A DNA stretch of 40,329 nt from positions 1 through 40,329 of the forward strand of contig JAFSEZ010000052.1 in the NCBI GenBank assembly GCA_017435505.1. The letters run 5' to 3'. Of this stretch, positions 1 through 6,836 are shown piece by piece. A program made the translations under genes and the position numbers. Every line of letters starts with the position of its first letter. Position 1 is the first letter of the stretch. The DNA comes from Akkermansia sp. (GTDB lineage: Bacteria > Verrucomicrobiota > Verrucomicrobiia > Verrucomicrobiales > Akkermansiaceae). The notes under the pieces are model-generated. The model was given only the letters and a program-made list of their open reading frames with translations. It was not told the DNA's origin and did no database searches.

Positions 1-185
1 AACAAAAGCTTGATTCAAAAGAAACGCAACACTTGGAAACCCACACAATTGCCACGCGGATGTCAGCCTACTTCCCCCGCAGCACACGCAAAGCAAAGCC
101 CGCACATAAAACACAGCAAACCCAAGGCAAGTGATGGCCAGGTAAGCAGAATTACCCCAAGCAACCCATACGAGTAAATCTGAAA

Positions 186-300
186 CCTGGTGGTCATAGC
201 CCAATGGCTCCACCCGGTCCCATTCCGAACCCGGAAGTGAAACATTGGAGCGTCGATGGTAGTCGGACGATAGGTCCCGCGAGAGTAGATCGCCGCCAGG
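186..300 (+). rRNA. rrf: 5S ribosomal RNA
   Basis: The sequence has the typical 5S layout. The ends CCTGGTGG and CCGCCAGG pair to form helix I. The conserved block CCCATTCCGAACCCGGAAGTG (split here as CCCATTCCGAAC and CCGGAAGTG) follows, and a GGTAGT...CGCGAGAGTAG region lies in the 3' half. At about 115 nt it has normal length. It is followed at once by a strong hairpin, so it is the last gene of an rRNA operon whose 16S and 23S genes would lie before the window. Positions 1-185 show no gene and probably form the 23S-5S spacer. Confidence 0.95.
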
Positions 301-310
301 GTTAATGAAG

Positions 311-340
311 AGCCGCAAGGAGAAATCCTTGCGGCTCTTG
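311..340 (+). terminator. hairpin after 5S rRNA, likely rRNA operon terminator
   Basis: A perfect 10-bp stem AGCCGCAAGG / CCTTGCGGCT (311-320 with 327-336) with a 6-nt loop begins 10 nt after the 5S gene. The downstream T-tract is weak (CTTGTCAC). It is also the first element of a longer chain of hairpins that continues to about 500. Confidence 0.6.
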
Positions 341-344
341 TCAC

Positions 345-470
345 TATCGGCGCAGCCGATAATTTCACATGCTCGCAGAGCGAGCATATTTCGCTGGGAG
401 CCCCGGCTCCCAATTTCACTTTTGGCCGCGCGGTGCGCGAGCCAAAAATTTCACGTGCGGTCCACCGCAC
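345..470. repeat. hairpin chain A: five hairpins joined by ATTTCAC-type heptamers
   Basis: Five consecutive inverted repeats with unrelated stem sequences are separated by a nearly constant 7-nt linker. Stems: TATCGGC-GCA-GCCGATA (345-361); ATGCTCG-CAGAG-CGAGCAT (369-387); TGGGAGCC-CC-GGCTCCCA (395-412); TTTTGGC with an inner CGCGC/GCGCG stem and GCCAAAA (420-447); GTGCGGT-CC-ACCGCAC (455-470). Linkers: ATTTCAC at 362, ATTTCGC at 388, ATTTCAC at 413 and ATTTCAC at 448. No reading frame explains this, since the linker and structure are conserved while the stems differ. I do not recognise a named family. Confidence 0.85.
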
Positions 471-932
471 ACCGGCAAAACGCCTTCGCTCATGTAAGGA
501 GCGCGAAAATCGTTCTCCTACCATCTTCTCAGGTTGATTCGCAGACCCCCCATGGCCTGCTCACCCCTCCGGGGCAAACGCATCCTGCGGAAGCGTTTGT
601 CTAGCCGCCCTCCGAGCCCTCGGGCGTCTTGCCTCAGGCCCGCCCACGGGCCTTCGCCCCTACGGGGCAAACACTCCCTGCGGTCGCGTTTGGTGTGCCA
701 AGGATGGCGAGCAAAAGATGCAGGTGGGGCGCCCGCATGTGAAATTCTTGCCCGCAGGGGCTAATAGCCAAGCAAGCTTGGCTGCGGGAGAGATAGCGAG
801 CCCGCGGCTCAGGGGAGAGCAGGTAAGCGTTACCCGGTTGGGTTCTGATACGCCTTTATAGTGTTTTACCGTATTTTGTACCCTCATTTTGTCGTATTTA
901 ATTTTGTCTCTCTTAATGGATGCGCTTGTAGC
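471..932. repeat. hairpin-rich gene-free stretch with a duplicated double hairpin
   Basis: I see no credible gene here; the short open frames have no start signals or family similarity. The stretch holds many inverted repeats. A 36-nt double hairpin occurs twice (564-599 and 657-692, about 30 of 36 positions alike): CCCC-TnC-GGGG followed by CAAAC...GTTTG. Others are AGCCAAG/CTTGGCT (about 767-784), GAGCC/GGCTC (about 798-811) and GGTAA/TTACC (about 822-834). The linker heptamer occurs once inverted (GTGAAAT, 739-745). The last 90 bases before the CRISPR array are AT-rich and unstructured. Confidence 0.6.
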
Positions 933-1715
933 GTTCTGAAGTTGACCTCAACGGGTCATTATGGTATACCGCCAAGAAGCAGCCTAGCAAATGGGTAGCA
1001 GTTCTGAAGTTGACCTCAACGGGTCATTATGGTATAGGCATCAGCCTTTACAGCCGTAGAATTGATAAGTTCTGAAGTTGACCTCAACGGGTCATTATGG
1101 TATACTTATGCGTTCACCGATATTCCTATCATTGAGTTCTGAAGTTGACCTCAACGGGTCATTATGGTATACTTTTTCAGCTGCTCCACATACGCATCAT
1201 CTTGTTCTGAAGTTGACCTCAACGGGTCATTATGGTATAGAAGGCGGGCGAGGGGTATACGGTTAGCCTGGGTTCTGAAGTTGACCTCAACGGGTCATTA
1301 TGGTATAAGCTTTAGCGTCAATCTGCGTCTGAATGTTCGGTTCTGAAGTTGACCTCAACGGGTCATTATGGTATAGCGTGGCCAGTGCTGCCGCAAGCTC
1401 TGTATTCGTTCTGAAGTTGACCTCAACGGGTCATTATGGTATACCACATAGCCGCTCACACGCTGCTTTTCAATAGTTCTGAAGTTGACCTCAACGGGTC
1501 ATTATGGTATACGCCTCTCTCTCTGTACGCTTAAAAGTACAACGTTCTGAAGTTGACCTCAACGGGTCATTATGGTATAACAAGAAAACATTAAACACAT
1601 AAGAAAATGAAGTTCTGAAGTTGACCTCAACGGGTCATTATGGTATACGCCCAAAATAGCAAGATGATACTTGGGTGCGGTTCTGAAGTTGACCTCAACG
1701 GGTCATTATGGTATA
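933..1715 (+). CRISPR. CRISPR array, 12 identical 36-bp repeats, 11 spacers
   Basis: Twelve copies of a 36-bp repeat, starting GTTCTGAAG and ending TATGGTATA, begin at 933, 1001, 1069, 1136, 1204, 1272, 1340, 1408, 1476, 1544, 1612 and 1680. I see no mismatch in any copy. The 11 spacers are 32 bp, except the third, which is 31 bp. No repeat copies are degenerate at either end. The orientation is set by the tracrRNA anti-repeat, which pairs with the first 10 repeat bases, so crRNAs read on the plus strand, opposite to the cas genes. Each repeat holds a -35 (TTGACC, repeat nt 10-15), 17 bp, then TATA at nt 33-36 preceded by an extended -10 TG. Each spacer should therefore be transcribed from its own repeat, as known for Neisseria type II-C arrays. 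Confidence 0.98.
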
Positions 1716-1795
1716 CAGTAGCCTTCAACTTCATGGTAATCATAGAGTTGAAGGCTGTGGGGTTTTCACAGATTCGAATTTTGGGGGGCATTAAG
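1716..1795 (+). other. hairpin between CRISPR array and cas2 (1720-1755)
   Basis: Four bases after the last repeat lies an 11-bp perfect inverted repeat, AGCCTTCAACT (1720-1730) with AGTTGAAGGCT (1745-1755), followed by GTGGGGTTTTC. On the plus strand it could stop crRNA transcripts before they run antisense into cas2, but the T-tract is short. Its left arm contains TCAACTTCA (1725-1733), the exact complement of repeat nt 5-13. The rest of the gap shows no obvious leader motif. Confidence 0.5.
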
Positions 1796-2092
1796 TTACC
1801 AAAAGAGGACAAATTCGGGGAAGGGTTTAGGTGAAGGGGTGAACGCCTCACCGAGAAGAACGACTTGCTGTTCCCAGACGGAGCGATCCATGGGGAGGAG
1901 TCGAATGTCACCTTGGGGGACGAGTTGGGCGACGCGGCGCATGTAGCGAATCACGCGGTCTATTTCGTGGTCTTCCCCCTCGAAAAGGTAAAGGCTGTAT
2001 TGTACTCGGACACCACCTAGGGCCTCGAACTCTTTACGGAGGAGGTTTTGGTGCTTTGTTTCCGGTACATCATAGGCAAGCATCACGAGCAT
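1796..2092 (-). CDS. cas2: CRISPR-associated endoribonuclease Cas2
   Basis: Cas2 joins Cas1 in the spacer-integration complex, where it acts mainly as a dimeric scaffold. I start it at the ATG at 2092 (98 aa) because the protein then opens MLVMLAYDV, the ferredoxin-like first strand ending in the conserved YD of Cas2. The upstream extension of the open frame has no counterpart in the family. The frame includes the RVQYSLYLFEG stretch and a second beta-alpha-beta half, and the length is normal. The start lies inside the end of cas1 (23-bp overlap), as expected for a coupled operon cas9-cas1-cas2. There is no clear Shine-Dalgarno, so translation probably depends on coupling. It is the gene next to the array. 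Confidence 0.93.
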   Translation of the reverse strand: MLVMLAYDVPETKHQNLLRKEFEALGGVRVQYSLYLFEGEDHEIDRVIRYMRRVAQLVPQGDIRLLPMDRSVWEQQVVLLGEAFTPSPKPFPEFVLFW

Positions 2093-2972
2093 GGAGATAA
2101 AAAGGGCGGAAAGCAGAGGTGTTTTGAGTGAGTAGGGCTCGAGCAAAGGATTCTACTACGAGGCGGATAATGGTGCGTAGGCGGAATCGCTTGCCTGCGT
2201 AGGACCAAAAATCTTCCATCATCTCGGCAAAGCGACCGGCCATGTGTTTGATATCGTGCATTTCATCAAGGTGACGCATGACGGAGAGCTCCACACAGCA
2301 GCGGAATGGCTCCACCAAATCGCAAACAAGGCTGGGGCGGTTCCGCCGATTGCGGTGGATGATACCGATACCCGGTTCTAGGCCGGAGGCAATGCATTGC
2401 CATTCGATAGCGTGGTAGAGAAAGCCATAGCCATAGTTGAGGGCAATGTTGAGAGGGGCTTGGGCTTGGCGCTTTTCCCTCGCAAAAAGGTCCTGCGAAG
2501 CGGCACGGAAGTATTTTGCCCAAAAGAAACGAGCCCACTTGGCTTCCAAACGCAAGATGCGATTAAAAGAATTGGATGCAAGGCGCGGAAGCGGTGAAAG
2601 GGATGGCTCAAGAGAACGGATGAGCGTATGTTGATTCTGCACTTTGGTCAACAGCAAGTCAGATGCCAGTTGTGTGCTCTGTTTGGGTTTAAGGGTGCAG
2701 AGCCGGAAGGTGGCATCTGGGTTCACATAGCGGCAACGCGGCAGGAGAGCTGTAGTAAGCCATTTGTCTACTTTGGGATCCCACCTTGCCATGATGACCG
2801 GGCACTGCTGGGCAATGGTACAAAGTGCAGCTTGGCTCCACCGTGCATGTGAAGCCAAGCATTGTATAGAGCCGAGGACTTGTAGAGCAATCATCTTCTC
2901 TCCTGATACGAGCATACCATCCCGCAGATGCAGGTCAGCAGATTCGTCCATCAGGATGAGGTGATGAATCAT
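2070..2972 (-). CDS. cas1: CRISPR-associated integrase Cas1 (type II)
   Basis: Cas1 is the metal-dependent integrase that inserts new spacers at the repeat. The 300-aa protein has an N-terminal beta domain and a helical catalytic domain. Likely metal ligands are E143 (in RLEAKWARFFW), H206 (in GIIHRNRRNRPSL) and D218/E221 (in VCDLVEPFR), matching the E-H-D/E triad of the family. The stop of cas9 and the ATG of cas1 overlap in ATGA, showing tight coupling. With only cas9, cas1 and cas2 and no csn2 or cas4, the locus is type II-C. The gene looks intact. Confidence 0.96.
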   Translation of the reverse strand: MIHHLILMDESADLHLRDGMLVSGEKMIALQVLGSIQCLASHARWSQAALCTIAQQCPVIMARWDPKVDKWLTTALLPRCRYVNPDATFRLCTLKPKQSTQLASDLLLTKVQNQHTLIRSLEPSLSPLPRLASNSFNRILRLEAKWARFFWAKYFRAASQDLFAREKRQAQAPLNIALNYGYGFLYHAIEWQCIASGLEPGIGIIHRNRRNRPSLVCDLVEPFRCCVELSVMRHLDEMHDIKHMAGRFAEMMEDFWSYAGKRFRLRTIIRLVVESFARALLTQNTSAFRPFYLHARDACL

Positions 2973-5900
2973 GCGGGTGGGGTGAGTTTTCGGCGAGAGG
3001 CTTCCTTTGCGGCAGCTTCGAGACCTTTCAGTTTTGCGTATTCATCAGCTTGCTTTAGAGACTTACTCTTCCTGTCTTTATGAGTCAGTGATCGGAACTC
3101 AAGGTATGGAGCAGAACCTATGGCCGTAATTCTTCCCCATGTTTGGAGCTTCTGAGGGTACTCTAACATATCAACTTTTTCTTCTTTTTTGAGCAATTTG
3201 TCGATATATTTTTGATTAAGTTCGAAATCAAGGAGGAAGATATCGCCTTTACGGAATGTTGCAACCTTGATTGCATAAGGGGGAAGTTGACCACATATAA
3301 GTTGATGCAGGTCTTTCGCTTTGTTTTGCTTGAGAAGTTTCAGTAAGTATGGGGGAGCATCTTTGGTGCCCCGCCAAGGAAGCCCCATTCGCTTGAGCCC
3401 ATCAAGCGCGGCTTTTGTAGGGATGATTCGCTTGAAGTATTCCCAACGTTTCTTTTTCATGTTCCAACCTAACCAGAGTTCTAGGCGATCATTGGAAGCT
3501 GAAAGACTACGGAGTTGGTCGAAAGTACCATCGGGCGAGATAATACCGTTCCACCCGATAGGCGATTTATCTATATTCCCCTTGCTGCTGAACTTCCAGA
3601 TATTGCGGATAGGCGTGCCGTTGTTAAGTTTGAGGGGGGGGATATCGATGGTATCATCTTTTGTTGCGGCTTGGCAGTCCGTGAGCCAACGTTCCAGCTT
3701 GTTTTGGCTGGGGATTTGGTTTGAGGGGATACCCATATTACTGAGTGTATCGAACAGCTCCTTGGCTTTGAGTTTTGAAGGGTCAAGTGGGGTTCGTTGA
3801 TGAGTAAGACCTTCTTTATCAACTCCCCAGAAAGTACTATCGCCTAGGGATTTGTATTTGCTGCGGCTGTTGATAGTCACGATGGAGCATTCGCCGCCGT
3901 CATGTTTTAGTTCATTGAAATCGGGAGTGGGTAGCCCCTCTAGACTGATGAGGGTACGGTTGCGCTTTTCATTCAGTATGGAGTGGAAGATGCCCCGACA
4001 GCGCACATCGTTGATGCCTGTGGGGGGAATGCATGTCATAACAGCAGCATCCCAGCGGTGGTGGTTGTTATCCGCTCGATTTTTGCTATATTCCGGCCAG
4101 AGCATGCCGCGGCGAGCCGCGGCAGTATAGATACCGGCGGGGTTGCCGATACGTGTGCGAAGCAACTCTGCATCGTGGTTGATACCCATCCACACAGCAG
4201 CAAGATTGCGGAGCTCTGCTGCTAATTGGGCGGTTCTGGTCGTATTGTCGAAATCGGGGAAAGCGTCTTTTCCCATATCGTGGGCAAAGAGGCCTTTTTT
4301 CATTTTACCCCAATGGAATTTAGCAGATTGTTTGAGCATGTTGTCCCATGAAAGCCAGCCGGGAAGCCCGGCTGCAGCGGCCTGTTTGGGGGTGCGGTCT
4401 GCCATGGCAAGATTCACCGCCTGCGTGGTGAGTACGAGGTTTTCAGCCATGTAGAGCCCGCCCTTTGAATCAGGATAAATGTGAGCCAATTGGAGCTTAG
4501 CAGTAAAGAGATCGCCTACATGGAGCTCCTGCCCGGTAAAGGGGCAGGTGGCCGGAGTCTTGGGGGAACCGCCTTGCTCGCAGAAAAGGCGCATGCGGAG
4601 GAATTCGGCACGCGTCGCATTGGGTTTCCCGAAATCTTCTGCCCATTTTTGGCGTTTTTTCTTATTATCTGCGATTTCTTTGGTAATTTCATCTTTGCGC
4701 TTTTTGGTAGTTGCAGCGTTTTTGACGCATTCGATGACGCAGTAATCGGGAATGGGATTAATACCATGCTTTCGGGATAGTTCTCTAAAGAGGCGATGCA
4801 GGAAGCCTTCTGTTGCAAAAGAAACCGGTTGCTCGTCTTTCTTCTTGCGCAGTGTACCCAAAAGAGTTTGAACTTGAGGATAAATGCCACCATTGGCATC
4901 TATTTCTGCACGATGGGTGTAGAGATTGCTATCTTTTTTCCAAGTCTCTAGGGTAAGCGGTTCGAAGCATGAATCGTTGTTTGTGGCTTTAGCGACCATT
5001 AATTTGGCTGCAGAAACGGACATATTAGCACGACCTTGGCGCGTGCCTGTGGAAGGCGTGACAATGTCTTTGAGTTGCTCCAGTTGTGTCTTATTCCACT
5101 CCCCGGTGGATAATTTGAGCCCTTTTTTCTTGAGAGCCGCTTCTAAAGGTTTCTTTGCGTCATTCCATGTTTTAGTATTTTCTGCAATGGCAGACATGAG
5201 GCTTTGCACCGCTTCTGCGGGGAGTGTGGTGCGGCCCAAGGGAATTTTGCTTAGGGATTGACATTCAAATGTTCGGCAAGAAACGAAGTCGATGAGCTTC
5301 CATTTACGGATATTTATGTCACCCTTAACCCCGCAGCGTTCAGCGGGGATGCCCAGCCATGTGCAGTAAGGGCATTCTTTTACCTTTTTGGCGAAGTGTC
5401 TTTTAGCTTCAGCTGGTGTTTTTCGGTTATAATGAAAGATGGAAACTTGTTTATCATGCCACGTGAGATTGGGGTGGAAAAGGGCACTGATAAATTCCTC
5501 AGGGGAATCGATGAGGTGTTGGTGTCGGCTGATGATAGAGCGCAGGTGTTCCTCTACGTGGTTGCGGGGATAGTTGCGCCCACGTGCTTTACGCTCGGAT
5601 AGATTGTTTTTTACATAGGCTTGTAACGTGGCGGGAATGCCTTCTTTTTCTGCTGTTTTGAAGCGTTGCTCCACACCGTCTTGCCATTCTTTTATTTGCT
5701 CTTCTTTGAGTTCTTTTTTGTTATGGGTAAGTAAGGGGGTAAGCGATAGGAGCAAATCACGCAGGGGAGCGTCCACATAGTTGGAGGATAGCCATTTTTT
5801 TGCTTCGGACAGGGAATTTTCTGTACCCCAAGGCATTTCGCCTATGACTTCCGATTCATCATCGTTCATGGCGAAGTAATCGTATCCACGGCGCAGCACA

Positions 5901-6301
5901 CAGGAACGAATACAAATAGAGAGGGCTTCCTTAGATGCTAAAGTCCCGGTGATTGCTCTGTATCTCAATTTGAATGGGTCGGAACGCGACATGATGTCAT
6001 CATCTACCCAGGGCAGAGCATGTTTGACAAAGAGTTCTTTCAAGCGTCGCATGCGTGTTTTACGGTTCTTGCGAGCATGTCGGGAGGCTCGGAATGCACG
6101 GCGCTCTGCCAGTGTTTCGGCTTCCGGTAAATCGACAAGCAAGGTTTTACTGTATAGCCATTCTTGCCCACGGCGAACGGTAATCCCGATGCCTTCGATA
6201 CCTATATCTAAGCCCAACACAACAGTTTCGGGGGCATAAAAAGAGTCATTTTTCCAAAACTCAAGAGAGCTTTGTGCTTCAGGGGTGAAATGAGGATTCA
6301 T
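2969..6301 (-). CDS. cas9: type II-C CRISPR effector nuclease Cas9
   Basis: RNA-guided double-strand DNA nuclease of 1110 aa, in the usual II-C size range. RuvC-I lies at VVLGLDIG (D32). It is followed by the Arg-rich bridge helix (about 65-92). RuvC-II is at DYCVIEC (E524). The HNH domain has C586-PFTG, H607 in LAHIYP, and N621/N630. RuvC-III is NNHHRWDAA (H747/H748, D751). All catalytic residues are present. A cysteine cluster in the helical lobe (C310, C313, C323, C342, C347) could bind zinc. The C-terminal part (about 800-1110) should be the wedge and PAM-interacting domain. The PAM cannot be read from sequence. Transcription likely starts at a TTGACT-16-TATCAT promoter, leaving about 20 nt of leader without a clear ribosome site. 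The gene is followed directly by cas1. Confidence 0.97.
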   Translation of the reverse strand: MNPHFTPEAQSSLEFWKNDSFYAPETVVLGLDIGIEGIGITVRRGQEWLYSKTLLVDLPEAETLAERRAFRASRHARKNRKTRMRRLKELFVKHALPWVDDDIMSRSDPFKLRYRAITGTLASKEALSICIRSCVLRRGYDYFAMNDDESEVIGEMPWGTENSLSEAKKWLSSNYVDAPLRDLLLSLTPLLTHNKKELKEEQIKEWQDGVEQRFKTAEKEGIPATLQAYVKNNLSERKARGRNYPRNHVEEHLRSIISRHQHLIDSPEEFISALFHPNLTWHDKQVSIFHYNRKTPAEAKRHFAKKVKECPYCTWLGIPAERCGVKGDINIRKWKLIDFVSCRTFECQSLSKIPLGRTTLPAEAVQSLMSAIAENTKTWNDAKKPLEAALKKKGLKLSTGEWNKTQLEQLKDIVTPSTGTRQGRANMSVSAAKLMVAKATNNDSCFEPLTLETWKKDSNLYTHRAEIDANGGIYPQVQTLLGTLRKKKDEQPVSFATEGFLHRLFRELSRKHGINPIPDYCVIECVKNAATTKKRKDEITKEIADNKKKRQKWAEDFGKPNATRAEFLRMRLFCEQGGSPKTPATCPFTGQELHVGDLFTAKLQLAHIYPDSKGGLYMAENLVLTTQAVNLAMADRTPKQAAAAGLPGWLSWDNMLKQSAKFHWGKMKKGLFAHDMGKDAFPDFDNTTRTAQLAAELRNLAAVWMGINHDAELLRTRIGNPAGIYTAAARRGMLWPEYSKNRADNNHHRWDAAVMTCIPPTGINDVRCRGIFHSILNEKRNRTLISLEGLPTPDFNELKHDGGECSIVTINSRSKYKSLGDSTFWGVDKEGLTHQRTPLDPSKLKAKELFDTLSNMGIPSNQIPSQNKLERWLTDCQAATKDDTIDIPPLKLNNGTPIRNIWKFSSKGNIDKSPIGWNGIISPDGTFDQLRSLSASNDRLELWLGWNMKKKRWEYFKRIIPTKAALDGLKRMGLPWRGTKDAPPYLLKLLKQNKAKDLHQLICGQLPPYAIKVATFRKGDIFLLDFELNQKYIDKLLKKEEKVDMLEYPQKLQTWGRITAIGSAPYLEFRSLTHKDRKSKSLKQADEYAKLKGLEAAAKEASRRKLTPPA

Positions 6302-6328
6302 GATAGACGGAAAAAAGGTCTTGCTGTC

Positions 6329-6356
6329 ATGATAGCGTATCAGTCTGCGGAGTCAA
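6329..6356 (-). promoter_or_regulatory. cas9-cas1-cas2 promoter
   Basis: On the minus strand, TTGACT (6351-6356), 16 bp, then TATCAT (6329-6334) lie upstream of cas9. The predicted start is near 6322, giving a leader of about 20 nt. It is divergent from the tracrRNA promoter about 35 bp away, so the two could influence each other. Confidence 0.65.
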
Positions 6357-6391
6357 CGAAAAAAATAAAATATAACAAAATGAAAATCTGC

Positions 6392-6420
6392 TTGCAATGT
6401 CATATGAGTCATGCTAAATT
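6392..6420 (+). promoter_or_regulatory. tracrRNA promoter
   Basis: TTGCAA (6392-6397), 17 bp, then TAAATT (6415-6420) with an extended -10 TG at 6412-6413. With the 6-7 nt -10 to +1 distance suggested by leaderless genes in this window, transcription would start at A6427, the first base of the 10-nt perfect anti-repeat. Confidence 0.65.
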
Positions 6421-6426
6421 GAGCTC

Positions 6427-6545
6427 ACTTCAGAACCAGCACTCATGGAGGCCATTAGGGCGTGCGTAGGAGAGCGTTTATTCCATGGTTAAAGTGTGAC
6501 TCCATACCAAACCGATACCCCGGCTTAGGCCGGGGTTAAGTTTTT
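6427..6545 (+). ncRNA. tracrRNA of the type II-C system
   Basis: The trans-activating RNA pairs with the crRNA repeat and loads Cas9. ACTTCAGAAC (6427-6436) is the exact complement of the first ten repeat bases. GAGCTC just upstream (6421-6426) extends the match with one bulge and one mismatch, resembling the bulged upper stem of other type II duplexes. The 3' part contains a possible ATGGAG/CTCCAT pairing (6445-6450 with 6500-6505). It ends in an intrinsic terminator, ACCCCGGC-TTAG-GCCGGGGT (6517-6536), then TAAGTTTTT. Length is about 119 nt. It lies upstream of cas9 and is transcribed away from it. The 5' end is inferred from the promoter; a longer precursor from further upstream is possible. 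Confidence 0.82.
6517..6545 (+). terminator. tracrRNA intrinsic terminator
   Basis: An 8-bp perfect stem (6517-6524 with 6529-6536), tetraloop TTAG, then TAAGTTTTT. It also forms the last hairpin of the predicted tracrRNA and separates it from the convergent RHH gene. Confidence 0.85.
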
Positions 6546-6567
6546 GTAAAGATGGGGTTTGGGATGG

Positions 6568-6720
6568 TTATTTCTCCTTTTGCTGCTGTTGGGAGAGGGC
6601 GCGGAGGAGGGCGCGGGTGGCGCGGAGGACGATGGCGTTGCGGCTGGTGTGGTGGAGGCGCGCCAGGCGGTCAAGTTGCTCGATGAGGGAGCGGGGGAAG
6701 GAGAGAGGGAGGGCTGGCAT
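6568..6720 (-). CDS. small ribbon-helix-helix (CopG/Arc-like) protein
   Basis: A predicted 50-aa protein. The N-terminal strand MPALPLSFPRSL is followed by helix IEQLDRLARLH, a short turn HTSRN and helix AIVLRATRALLRAL. This is the ribbon-helix-helix pattern of small DNA-binding dimers such as CopG-type regulators and antitoxins. I start at the ATG at 6720, where the RHH strand begins. The upstream extension reads through a low-complexity AACAATGAA repeat and adds nothing family-like. It is convergent with the tracrRNA, whose terminator lies 23 bp past its stop, and downstream of alr on the same strand. No toxin partner is visible. The DNA target is unknown. Confidence 0.6.
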   Translation of the reverse strand: MPALPLSFPRSLIEQLDRLARLHHTSRNAIVLRATRALLRALSQQQQKEK

Positions 6721-6836
6721 GGAAATGAACAATGAAAATTTAACAATGAACAATGATGTGTTCATGTGCTTTGCACTGCGGGGAGATAAGAGGGGCGATG
6801 TGATTGGAGCGCGGGGTAAGGGGGAGTTGGTCGGGC

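Noticed and set aside
63..524. 153-aa open frame on the minus strand at the window start
   Set aside because: It covers the 5S rRNA gene and the hairpin chain.
891..932. Degenerate CRISPR repeat at the outer array end
   Set aside because: I compared it with the 36-bp repeat and saw no meaningful match, only AT-rich sequence.
1078..1346. Short open frames with the repeated peptide EVDLNGSLWY
   Set aside because: They are translations of CRISPR repeats, not genes.
6721..6760. AACAATGAA direct repeats near the RHH gene as an insertion-sequence end or iteron
   Set aside because: They are too short and few, with no transposase, target duplication or origin features nearby. They are probably simple low-complexity sequence.
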